DNA of 47,540 nucleotides from Nymphaea colorata (taxonomy: Eukaryota > Streptophyta > Magnoliopsida > Nymphaeales > Nymphaeaceae), in contig NW_022204709.1 in assembly GCF_008831285.2 (NCBI RefSeq), positions 1 to 47,540 on the forward strand, read 5' to 3'. Under the pieces are notes generated by a model. That model was not told the origin of the DNA, did no database searches, and saw nothing but the letters and a program-made list of their open reading frames with translations. The translations under genes were made by a program, and so were the position numbers. Shown here one piece after another: positions 31,779 through 41,439 of this stretch; position 1 is the first letter of the stretch, and each line of letters begins with the position of its first letter.

Positions 31779-32135
31779 TCAAAAAAAATAATCGATTAAC
31801 ACAATTTACTATATTTATGTAACTATCTCTGACTTCTCTCGTTGATATTTCTTCAGGGTGGACTTGATCTCCTCCAGCTTTTGCTGCGCCTGCAGGATCT
31901 TGAGCTCGAGACGATCCTTCATGGCCTGTCTATCGCTATTCTGCTTGCTGTTCGGTCTGCCCGCCCTCAGTTCCATCCCCCTCTCCATTATGCTACTCTT
32001 GTGCAGGTATTTCTTAAAATCTGCCAGTTCTTCTTCGACTTCCTGGTTCTCCTATGGGGAAGCAGCTAGCCGTCTGCCCTTAATGCCCGTCAGCGAGTCT
32101 GAGGCTCTTACTGATTGGCGGGCAGGTCTTTGCAT
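31779..32135 (-). pseudogene. Truncated inverted copy of the 17.2-kb coiled-coil gene
   Basis: A 118-codon frame whose first 104 codons are nearly identical, in both DNA and protein, to codons about 40-147 of the gene at 17196-17696. The first about 40 codons are missing and homology stops abruptly after Lys-Ser-Glu-Ile-Val; the remaining codons are unrelated AT-rich sequence ending in TGA. Homology starts at Gln-Arg-Pro-Ala-Arg-Gln-Ser. An ATG is present by chance at the left junction, so a short protein is possible, but it looks like a truncated duplicate. Confidence 0.8.
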
Positions 32136-32260
32136 GTAAAAGTTAAAGATTCTTAATGAGCATATACCTCAAAAAAATGCTACGATTCTTAATATTGTTA
32201 TGGGAAGGTGTTGAGATTACGATTTCACTGCTGCATTTATTCAAATAGCAATAATAAGGA

Positions 32261-34495
32261 ATGCAGAACTTGTTTACGCCGGTTGAAGTGGTCCGCCATC
32301 ACGTCCTCCCCTACTCCAACGAGGAGCTTCTGCGCTTCAACGAGGCACTCCTCTTCCAGATCACACAGCCCCGCGTCCCCTCACTCGCCGACGAACGCAA
32401 AAAGGTCATACACTGGTAACAGCCCTGCCACGTAGGCTCAGGTCCATACCCATCGCACATCGACAACAAGCTGCAGCATTACACAGTCCAGAGTTTGCAG
32501 CCTTGTGCAGACGCCTCCACCAAGAAGATGAGAGTTCCACCGAACCCATGCGATATAGGTTTTAACAAAGTGGAGAAGAGTTTCGAATTCTAAGAGGACG
32601 ATACTACAAGCATAGCCGAGAAAAGTAAAAAGTAAGTGTTTCGTAATAAAGGCTCTGCTGGAGGATGTGAGGCTGATCAGCCATGGACAACTTTTCCAAG
32701 CGCTGACCTTAGCTGAATCTGCGCTAATAGATCCTGACCAATTATTCGAAAGGTTTGAATTGGTGCTAGGAGGAGTCCTACTCGATAGCAACCATTTTAG
32801 TGAGGAAGAACTGAAATCAGGAAGGGTAAGTTTTCAAGCATAGGCTGAGGGAAGTGAATTTAAAACACTAGGATTTTGGGTAGCGGAGCTGCTATTAAAG
32901 CAAATCTTGCTTTCATTCACCACAGGCTCAGCCAGGATAGAAGAGGCATGCAAACATGCAAAGCAGCAGGAACAGGAATACTCAAAACTGTGGCGTGACT
33001 TACCGCCAGCCGAGCGGTTCCGACTTGCCAAAAAGGGTTTCAGCAAACCCATGGAAGAGCTTATGGAGTAATACCGAAACTCAGTATAAGTAGCAGTCCA
33101 GTAGCTCCCAAAGCTTTATATCACGCAAATCATAGAAGAGGCCATCAAGGAGTACGCCGAGATAAACAGTAAAGATATATACAATCGACTGGTCTTCAGC
33201 ACGCTCGAATAAAGCTTGAACCTGTATGAAATCTTCAAGATCGAGCTGGCCATGGAAATAGAAGCGGAATTAACGGGGCAGAAAACAAACGCCAAGAAGC
33301 AAAAAAAGAAAAAAAAGAAAAATGCTGAAAGAATCGATCGAATACCAACCACCACGCCTGTTATTCCGAAAAAAGAAACACAAGCCTTACCTTCTCCTAG
33401 AAAAGATGAAAAAATATAAGAGCAATAAATGTAGATAAAAGAAAAAATTGACCAACATTAAATCTCAACGGAACCTGATCACCAGCAAGCTTCATTAAAG
33501 ATTGCTAGGATTGAATAAAATTCCCAATAAATGCCCCCTTAGCTTCAAAAGCCAAACATAAGTATCCTTGATGACTTCGTTCGGCGTCTCAAGTAAAAAA
33601 ATAGAGATAAATATCGCAAAATTATTCTCAATCGCATCACTGTCATCCTATCACAGCTTAACTTGGCCTGCAGACCATTTGGATCGTATGCTGTTCATCT
33701 ATCCCTTCCTGATAGTGATCTTGATCTACAAGTTGATTCCTCTCTTCTCGGCTATTTCTATCTTGATTACCTCCCCCAACGCAAACAAGTGGTTGCTGCT
33801 TTAGATTTCATCAAGAAAATTTTATAACCACAGCCATGGGTAAAGGATTTCGAGCTACTCTATAATGCCAGAATCCCCCTTCTCACCTTTGTATGCAATT
33901 AGCTATGCTTAGAAAGCCGACGCAGGAGTCCATTTTCCCAACCAGCCGAATATAAAGAGCAAGCTGAGACTGAATGGGAAAGCTGTGCCTACAGGAGAAG
34001 GAACGATACAAGTCGATCTGAGCATATAGCCCTATGCGAACATGAACTAAATTCCTCACAATGGCCTTGAAGCAACTGAGCTGATTCGTGAGTGGGTGGA
34101 GTCTTTGCCCAATCTCTAAAAGCTTGTCCTTGGGTTGAAGACTATAATCCGAAAGGCAAACTTGCACAAATCATATGAAGGTAAAACTGATTATCTATAC
34201 AGGTGGGCTAAGCTCATATTGTCTGGTGCTTCTAACTGTCGCTTTCCTCAAGTTGCATCCTCTGGAAGAAATCAGTAGCGACGATCTGTTAGAAAACTTA
34301 GTGAAGTTTATCCGCAAGTTTCATTAATAGAGGCTGATCGTGAACATAACATCAGAACAGATAGTGAGGAGCGGATAAGCATAGACGTCAGTCTTGGTAA
34401 GTCCTTGGGATGGCAGAAATTTAGTTTAGAGAGTTTTTCGCTTTGGAGATATATTGAGTGCACTATAAAATTGGAAAGAAGCACTGCAAAAATGA
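32261..34495 (+). CDS. TRF4/PAPD-like non-canonical poly(A) polymerase
   Basis: About 730 aa. The nucleotidyltransferase core lies in the second half: Phe-Gly-Ser-Tyr (about 33679), Asp-Ser-Asp-Leu-Asp-Leu with the two catalytic Asp, and Val-Asp-Leu-Ser-Ile (about 34014) with the third. The central domain follows with Gly-Gly-Leu-Ser-Ser-Tyr-x-Leu (about 34203), typical of TRF4/PAPD5/7. Such enzymes add short A tails that mark RNA for the exosome with Mtr4. The first about 430 residues are unusual: a helical Glu/Lys-rich region with a run of Lys (about 33300-33325). Two 22-nt introns (33891-33912, 34181-34202) are clear. A frame change near 32632-32651 is not cleanly explained (16-nt intron or indel). 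An in-frame 18-nt GTAAGT...TAG segment at 32826-32843 may be another intron. Confidence 0.82.
33891..33912 (+). other. 22-nt GT-AG intron 1 in TRF4-like gene
   Basis: Begins GTATGC and ends CTTAG. Removal links the Ile-Pro-Leu-Leu-Thr-Phe strand to the segment holding the third catalytic Asp. Confidence 0.82.
34181..34202 (+). other. 22-nt GT-AG intron 2 in TRF4-like gene
   Basis: Begins GTAAAA and ends TACAG. Removal produces Tyr-Glu-Gly-Gly-Leu-Ser-Ser-Tyr, the conserved GG-x-SSY motif, exactly across the junction. Confidence 0.9.
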
Positions 34496-34747
34496 TTTTA
34501 CTGTTTTTTAATATCCAAACACCTCGAATAAGAAAACAGGAATCATAAAACTTCTTCAATAAATATGAATATTTGTGTAATTGTTTCGGTTTGGAATTAA
34601 TTATCGTAGAATCCAAATAAAATAGGGAAAAAGTCTTCTCCTATGCCAAGCTGACGGTAAACCTCATCTTCATGTTGGGTTTGTTTGACCATATCTGCAC
34701 GGTAGCAGTTCCCCCATCAAAATTAAATTATTATAAAAATCACCTCG

Positions 34748-37043
34748 ATGACTCATCCAAAAAACATCCTGCTGCTAATAATTGCTTCCCTTCTGCTCTT
34801 CTCTCGCTCGCAAGTGCTCAACTCGTGGGCCAATTCAGTCTCCACAGTCACCATGCACCCCACCTTCATCACCACCGCCACCAAAGGCCTCCCCATCACC
34901 GGCTCAGTCACTGTCCCCAACGACCAATCATACACAGTCTACTTCTATAGACCTAACCAATACTATCCCAATAGTCCAGCCTTTCAATTTTTCCAGTTTA
35001 TAGGCAGTGATAACTTTACCTCTGCTCCTGTCGACACTACTGGACTCTGGAGGGTGGAAGTGCTGCCCACCAATCCGAATTAAAACTTTCTCATCTTGGT
35101 GAGCATAGGTAGTGGACAGGGAATGCAAAAGTATGTGGAGGTTGCACGCCGATAAAAATTGCTTGTTTCATACTTTCAGGCAGGAGAAAATTGTAATTTT
35201 ACAGTTCAGGGTATTTCAGCAGAGCAAGCCAGAGAATATCAAATAACATGTATCATGGTGGACCAACTCTGAGTTTACTCGTAGAGATGTCCTTTTTAGC
35301 AATGCTGGAATGACGAATACATAATACTAGGTGGCATGTACTGCTCCTGAGGCAGGTTATTACTATATCTTTCTATCTGTCTCATAGTTCGTAATGCCTC
35401 TGTTTCCTAGAGTCCTCATCAACTATCAATCGATAATTACCCTTGTCCTGCCCCCTCTTCATACAAAGATGTCAACCAGCTCTTCCCTAACTGCGTGCAA
35501 ATGGTACTGAATGCAGCCTATCCCTGCATAAACTATGACTACAACGCCAATGCCTGCACCCAGTGCCAGTAGAGCTACATTTTATAGAGTGGAAGCTGCT
35601 ATCTTGGTGTGTAGTGTGGCTTGGATAGGTATTTTCACCAAGGAAGCTGCTATCCTGCCCCGGATAATTGCGAAACATTCAAACAAGTTGGGGGAGATTG
35701 CACCAAATGTAGTGATGGGTATGCATTGACCAACAGTGCTCAGGGATGGATTTGCAGCATAAACTCATATCAAACTTCAACAACTCCACCCAATGTTCAA
35801 ACTTAACCGCCTTCAATTCCTCCGACAACTACGACCAACAGCTACAATGCATCATCAAGTCAGACAACTTTAAGCTAAACTTCATCCATGACCAATACAT
35901 CATCATCAAATCAATATAGGGCACCTAATGCTTACACTCCCACTTCCACTCTAACATTCCTCCTCCTCCAGCTAAACCCATCACATGTGAGTAAGGAACT
36001 TATTTTTCTCGTGGGCTTTGTGTACTTTATCCTCCTCATTGTAGAGAATTTGATCCTGTCCAGCTTATCTGTACCGCTTGTGCAAGCTCATTTACCTTAG
36101 ACCCTTCAACGCTTAACTGCATACTTATCCAAGTAAATTGCCCTCAATTTTACACCAACGTCGGCAAACATGCGTTCCTTACCCCAGTAACTGTAATTCG
36201 ACCAATGCTTTTGGCAATTGTACAAGTTGCTTCATCAATTACAGTCTCGATAGCAGTGGCAATTGCATTCCCAAATCGTGTCCAGCTAGACAATATCTCT
36301 CCAACAATAAATGCCTTCCTGTTGATGAGAACTGCAATGAGTATGACCAATACGTGGGAACTTGCCTTTCCTGCCTAAATTTCTATATCTTAGCATCGAA
36401 TGGCACTTGTAACCCCCCACAATACAATCAAATGGTCAGCAATGGCTGTCGTCCTCGCCAATACCGTGCTGGAAACACTTGTATCAACGTAGACCCCACC
36501 TGCGATCTGTTTGATCAATTCACAGGCTACTGCCTCTCCTGCATCGACAAGACTCAGCTGCTAGATAAATCCACTGGTAAGTGCTACGGCATTACTGATA
36601 TCTGTGCAGATCGATATTACCTGAATCCAATCACAAGGACATGCCAACAGGTAAGTCCCTTCTGCAATACCTATGATCCAGCTACTGGCTACTGCTTCAC
36701 CTGCACATACGGACTTACCCTTTATCGTGGCGGTTGTGTGGTCCTTACTCCATGCGGAAGCAACCAATACCGAAACCAGAATGGGATTTGCACAGACGCT
36801 GATCCAAACTGCGACGGAGTAGATCAAACAACAGGAGTGTGCTTAGGCTGTCAGCCAGGTTTCGACCTTAATCCTGGAGGAATCTGCTGCTACACTCAAA
36901 ACTACCTCCTCAATCCAGCCTGCAAGGCCTTCCTTTCAGCCAATTGCATATCCCAACGACCAGTATTCATGAACTGCCAGCAATGCGTTGGTGGATACGC
37001 CCTGCTCAATGGCGCGTTTGGGAAGTGTCTTAAGAAGTATTGA
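34748..37043 (+). CDS. Secreted Cys-rich repeat protein (furin/growth-factor-receptor-like repeats)
   Basis: About 760 aa with a signal peptide (residues 1-22). The first 170 residues are a Thr/Ser/Tyr-rich domain. From about 35490 a series of Cys-rich repeats begins, each about 40-45 aa with Cys-x-x-Cys and Tyr/Gly spacing (for example Cys-x-Ser-Cys, Gly-x-Cys, Asp-x-x-Cys); about nine repeats are visible, interrupted by a Thr/Ser/Pro-rich linker (35790-35960). The last 300 aa (36138-37043) are one clean frame. No C-terminal membrane helix is seen. Such repeats are widespread in ciliate surface and secreted proteins. Frame breaks near 35265, 35427, 35990 and 36040 are mostly one base short. 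Specific function unknown. Confidence 0.75.
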
Positions 37044-37121
37044 GCAAATACTCTAATTTTATATCAAAAACATATAAAATTTATTTTTTCCTGTTCATAT
37101 CATTTGAAGAGAATAGTGCAA

Positions 37122-38097
37122 TCACAACCATTTGATGAGATCTGGACCAGATCTGTCCCTCACGTAGAAGTGAGTCCATTCTTTGGAGTTCTTGATGACT
37201 TCTTATGTCTGCTGTGGGATCCTGCTTGTGATTTTTCCCCACACTACGCAGTCGTTGAGGATCAAATCGTCGTATTTGGACCAGATGGTGTATGTGTTGG
37301 TTCCCTATTTCAGCGTTGAGTTGTTGATTTCGCTGAGGAACTTGGACGGCCTGTTGTGGGGGTGGATCCTGGATCGAAACCGTCAATGTTGCTGCAGGTG
37401 GGCAATAGCACCTGGCCTAAGCAGGAATTCAGTCCCAGGTTGGCGCCTGCAAGACCAACGAATGCCTTCACCTTTGCTGTCAAGTTAGCACCCACGTTGT
37501 ACACTCCTTCTTTCTAATCCTCTGCGCTTCCCCCCTTGACCACCTTACGACCGATGCTTACTCCCATCGAGTGGCCGATTATGTTCACCTGGGTGGCATT
37601 TGTATAGGCAAGGACTGCTTCGACAAACGCCCTCATACGCTGGACGTACTTTTTGGCGTGGTTGTTCTGGTAGGCAACAGTGTAGTTGGCTGGTCCCCAT
37701 GTGGTGGTGTAAAGCTCAGCCTTTGAGTACCCCTGAGAGCCGAAGTAGGTGGCAAGCTCTCTGAAACCGGTCTGCCAAGATAGATAGCCATCTTGCGTGC
37801 CTCTTCCGAAAGCCACATCGCTGTTCCCATGGATGAAGATGACTGGCAATTTAGTCAGTCGTTCAGAAGCTGAAGACTTACCTCCGTATGCACCGCATTT
37901 AAGGTCTGGCCTATCGAAACCCCAGCTAGCGTAGTCTATGCTAAGATAGAATGCATACTGTTGGTGAGGAATTGTTGAAAGTGGTCGGTGAAGCCGCAAG
38001 CAAGGTCAAGAGCAGGAGCAGACGGCGGAAGCGTTGTCTGCAGGTAGTAAATGAGGGGAAGTAGAGTGAGTAATGCAATAATGGTCTGTTTGAGCAT
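37122..38097 (-). CDS. Class-2 lipase (secreted alpha/beta hydrolase)
   Basis: 317 aa. A signal peptide (residues 1-25, Leu/Ile-rich) precedes Asp-His-Phe-x-x-Phe-Leu-x-x-x-Tyr-Ala-Ser-Trp-Gly-Phe-Asp-Arg-Pro-Asp-Leu and Tyr-Gly-Gly-Lys. The hydrolase core then shows Val-Ile-Phe-Ile-His-Gly-Asn-Ser-Asp (oxyanion region), Thr-Thr-Trp-Gly, and the nucleophile elbow Ile-Gly-His-Ser-Met-Gly (about 37560). This matches the lipase class 2 family, well known from nematode lips genes. Likely acts on lipid esters in food vacuoles or outside the cell. A 23-nt intron (37936-37958) lies after the signal region. One base is missing near 37350 (in a C-run). It is convergent with the Cys-rich protein gene. 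Confidence 0.88.
37936..37958 (-). other. 23-nt GT-AG intron in lipase gene
   Basis: On the minus strand it begins GTATGC and ends CATAG. Removal joins Phe-Leu-Thr-Asn to Asn-Tyr-Ala-Ser-Trp-Gly, matching the class-2 lipase N-terminal pattern. An internal TAG 18 nt in would leave the wrong frame. Confidence 0.82.
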
Positions 38098-38455
38098 GTC
38101 TACAAGCTTATTAATCTTGCGTAATAACTGTTCAAAAATAGTATTTGATGATTGCCATTTAATATCTTTAATTACAAAAATTGCACTGGAACAGTTATCC
38201 ATAAAGAGCAATAAATTCGAACAATTAGAATGGGTGAAATAATGTTGGATAGAAAGATTGATGATTATACAATCCGTTTATCTAATAAAAGATTAAAAAC
38301 TTAATACATACGAAAATGATATGAAAATAATAAAGAAACTTTAAGCTAAACTATCAATTACTTCCAAATTCAATCTTTTACTGAAGAAAGAATCCATTTA
38401 AGCCAATTTAGCTAATTAATTAAATTTGATAAGCAATATGTATAAGTGATTGTGA
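38098..38455. other. AT-rich intergenic region
   Basis: 358 bp between the lipase start and the end of the next minus-strand gene. It should hold the lipase promoter; no motif stands out and no gene is supported. Confidence 0.6.
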
Positions 38456-39004
38456 TCAATTTTGGTTGTAGTACCTGGGAGGCGCATAGCCATTCTGATA
38501 CTGTTGATTGTTGTAGGCTGATTGGGATATGCCTGGTTGGAAAACTGTTGATTGGAGTATTGTTGGTTGGGGTAATAGTTGGGAGGAAGGGGATTCAAGC
38601 TGCCTCCATAAATCGGGTTGTTCTGATTTTGCAAGTTCATCATCGCCAACTGCTTCAACTTTCTGAACTTCATCGCTGCCAGCACATGAAGATGATCGCG
38701 AGAACAGCCAAAGATCCTGCCACCCATGAGCCAGTGCTTACTCCTCCACAGGAAGTATTATCCAAAAGACAGCTATTGTAGAAACCGCAATAGTAAGTTC
38801 CAGATGGACTGTAGGTGCTGCAGCAGTAGAGGTTGCCACCACTGACGCAGGGATTGTAGAAAGTTGTGTATGAGAGACAATTGGTTGAGCAGTATTGAGC
38901 AGTGAGGATGAAGAGGACGACCCATGAGGTCAAGGACAGGAGACCAAAGACGAAGGCTCCGCGGAAGGGACCGTAGCTGAATGCGTTGAGTTTGGCTGAA
39001 TCAT
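38456..39004 (-). CDS. Small Cys-rich two-helix membrane protein with Asn/Gln/Tyr-rich tail
   Basis: About 183 aa. A first hydrophobic helix (Phe-Val-Phe-Gly-Leu-Leu-Ser-Leu-Thr-Ser-Trp-Val-Val-Leu-Phe) is followed by a luminal segment with about eight Cys (38745-38880), a second helix (Ala-Gly-Ser-Leu-Ala-Val-Leu-Ala-Ile-Ile-Phe-Met), a basic stop-transfer stretch and a tail of Pro-Asn-Gln-Gln-Tyr-Ser repeats. Three one-base-short frame breaks (about 39002, 38672, 38515) are needed to read it through. The architecture resembles the gene at 40.9-41.3 kb, but the sequences are not obviously homologous. Function unknown. Confidence 0.6.
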
Positions 39005-39568
39005 GTTGGAGTATAGTAATATTATAGATGATTAAAAATCTAATGATTTGGTAGATAAAGAATCAAAACTATTGATCATTTCTGGGCCCTACATATGTCT
39101 GGAGTTAATGCTATAATAGCATACGCATAATCGAATCAATATGAAAGGTTTGGTAACAACATCAAGAAATAGCATCATTAAGTTTGATTATCCTGATAAA
39201 ATTTATCATTCACATACTATTATGAATACTGTTTGTACTTAAATCTGTAAAGGAGAAGATATTTATTAGTTATTGATGCATTCTCAAGAAAAAAATTGAT
39301 AAATCAGGACTGCACAAGTAAAGGTAAAAATATTTTAATTTCGGCTCCATACCAATGCCTGATGTGTTCTTTAAAGTAAATCCTTTCTTTTTCGTATCAA
39401 ACAAGTATATTTAATAATATTAGTTATTTATATTTTCATGGATGATGAGCCTTAAAAACTCTAAAAATGAGGTGGGATTGCAATCTCTTAGGCTTTGGTC
39501 ATTCTATGCATGATCTTGGTCGCATTAATAAACATCAACGAGTATAACTTAATCATTCAATTAGTTTT
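39005..39568. other. AT-rich intergenic region between divergent genes
   Basis: 564 bp, the longest apparently empty gap outside the duplicated block. Divergent promoters are expected here. I see only AT-rich sequence and no supported gene. Confidence 0.6.
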
Positions 39569-40847
39569 ATGCAACCCTTATTCACACTTTTCCTCCTTGT
39601 CCTCGTGACTGCCATTCCAGGTGACGGAATCTAGGGATGTGATGGCCATGAGAGCCGTTTTTAGCTTTCGGCACAGTAGCCACTCCTCGTGGCATCTGTC
39701 CCCAACGGCAAAAAATATTCATACGGTAGGATATTACTCAATTTAGACTATGATGGAAGGAAATTCTTTGTAGTTCCGTAAAGGGAAGCGCTTTCGAAAT
39801 GGGCGAAGCCTATGGCACCCTCATGAAGGATGAGCTGAAGGTGATGGTGAAGCGTTTCTACGAATGGGGAGCCGGCTTGATCGCCCACAACGTAACTAAG
39901 ATTAGCATGCTTCCCCAGTGGCTGAGAACTAAATTGGAAGCACTGGCATAGAATCATCAAAAAATTACTTGATTTGAATTACATCATCACTAGGAAGTAC
40001 ACCCCCAAACGATGGGATGAAGAGTTCAAAGGAATCGCCAAGGGATCAGGCATCCCCGTCAAGACGTGGAGAAGGATCAATCTTGTCCCTGAACTGCTGA
40101 AGGCCTCCTGCAGCATCGGCGGATGGTGGGGACCAGCTACTGAAAGTGGACAGCTCATCCAACTCAGAGCTCTCGATTGGGATCCACAATCGCCCATTAA
40201 CCTGTTCCCCATGATAACCGTTTATCACCCCTCTGAAGTTGGCTCAGTCCCCTTTGCAACATCGGATGGGCGGGATTCATCGGCAGTCTCACAGGATATT
40301 CATCAGCCAAGATAGGAGTGTCATAAAGACTAAGAGGCTCTTCACCAGAAAACATGACTCGTTTCGGAAAGCCATGGAACTATGTCTTGCGTGATATTCT
40401 CCAATTTTCAAAGACGATTGACGATGCCCTGACACTCTCAAGACAACAGACAGGACCTGTTCAGTTTACTTCGGAATCGGCTCCAGCGTCAACAACACCT
40501 ACAGACTGATTGAATATTCCGAGAAGGAGCTGAATATCTACGACGACACTGACTGGCACTTCGGCGAGAGCCATCCCAAGATGGAGGGCATGATCTGGAA
40601 GGCCTACCACGACGATAAGACCTGCTTCAAGAACCACTTTGTCCCCAAATACGGCAAGATCACCCCTGAAGATGTGTGGAGATATGCTGCACCTCGTGCC
40701 ACTACTGGAGATTCTCAGGTGGTGGTGATGGACTTCGAGACTAACCACATCTACGCCATGTATCCCCACGCAGATACCAACGAGGTTGGCTACAACAGAC
40801 CCGCCATCAAGATCGACCTGACGCCCTATTTCAACCAAAAGTGGTGA
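39569..40847 (+). CDS. C45-type acyltransferase/hydrolase (Ntn, acyl-CoA:6-APA acyltransferase-like)
   Basis: About 425 aa with a signal peptide (residues 1-18). The first 130 residues contain Gly-x-Ala-Phe-Glu-Met-Gly-Glu-Ala-Tyr-Gly-Thr-Leu-Met, the N-terminal pattern of secreted C45-like proteins. The core reads Ser-Cys-Ser-Ile-Gly-Gly-Trp-Trp-Gly (about 40107; Cys is the presumed nucleophile after self-cleavage), then Leu-Arg-Ala-Leu-Asp-Trp-Asp, Ile-Gly-Trp-Ala-Gly-Phe-Ile-Gly and Gly-Val-Ser-Glu. C45 enzymes are Ntn-type amidases or acyltransferases; the substrate here is unknown. Frame breaks near 39779, 40262, 40345 and 40440. The last 130 codons are clean. Lysosomal or secreted location is inferred from the signal peptide. 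Confidence 0.78.
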
Positions 40848-40891
40848 TCCATCTCGAAACCCAAAATCTATCCCAAATCACTAAAATTCAA

Positions 40892-41338
40892 CTATTTTTG
40901 ATGATAGATCATTGGCGTCATTGCTGCGGCGATACATTCCATTTTCCTCGCTTTCCCCTTGTAGGTGGCGAGACTGGCCATCCCGCTCCAGTTGGACCGC
41001 TCCACGTTTTTGAGGTGCACCCGCCGCAACATGCACAGATAGATGAAAGAGATAGCAGCCAGGATGAAACAGGCAGCGCTTCCCACGATGAACTCCGTAC
41101 AGTAGTCACTTTCCTCTAAACAACCCGAGCAACTCGCAGGCAGGTTTTCCTTGCTGCCCGCGCAGCAAAACGATTTGCCATCGTACAGGCAAGGAGTCGG
41201 ATGAAGCGTATCGTTTGTGCACTATTGAAGACATTCGGTGATCGTGAAGTAAAGAAGGCCAGCTGTACCGCCGAGGAACAAAATGAAGGTGACTAGAGAC
41301 GCCTTGAACTTGCCGGAATCGTAGTACTTTGATTTCAT
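40892..41338 (-). CDS. Small two-helix Cys-rich membrane protein
   Basis: About 148 aa. Basic N-terminus, helix 1 (Leu-Val-Thr-Phe-Ile-Leu-Phe-Leu-Gly-Gly-Thr-Ala-Gly), a loop with seven or eight Cys (Cys-Cys-Ala-Gly, Cys-Ser-Gly-Cys), helix 2 (Ser-Ala-Ala-Cys-Phe-Ile-Leu-Ala-Ala-Ile-Ser-Phe-Ile), then a basic tail. One TAG in the loop is read as Glu. The 3' end is uncertain: in this frame the first TGA lies beyond the end of the convergent C45 gene, so a small frame break near 40910-40940 is likely. Function unknown. Confidence 0.6.
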
Positions 41339-41439
41339 TAATTAATGATGTCGAGAGGAGTAAACTCAATTCACAAAGGGTGGGAGAATATTATCCATGC
41401 AAAAGGATAAATAATCAAAGAGATATTAGGAAAAATGAC

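Noticed and set aside
32636-32651. A 16-nt GT-AG intron in the TRF4-like gene
   Set aside because: The frame would fit, but the length is outside the 19-23 nt class seen elsewhere and the flanking protein is not conserved enough to decide; left as an unexplained frame change.
40600-40900. Extension of the small minus-strand membrane protein through the 3' end of the C45 gene
   Set aside because: The frame is open only because TAA/TAG are sense codons; the overlapping part is the antisense of conserved C45 coding sequence, so a lost stop or frame break near 40910-40940 is more likely.
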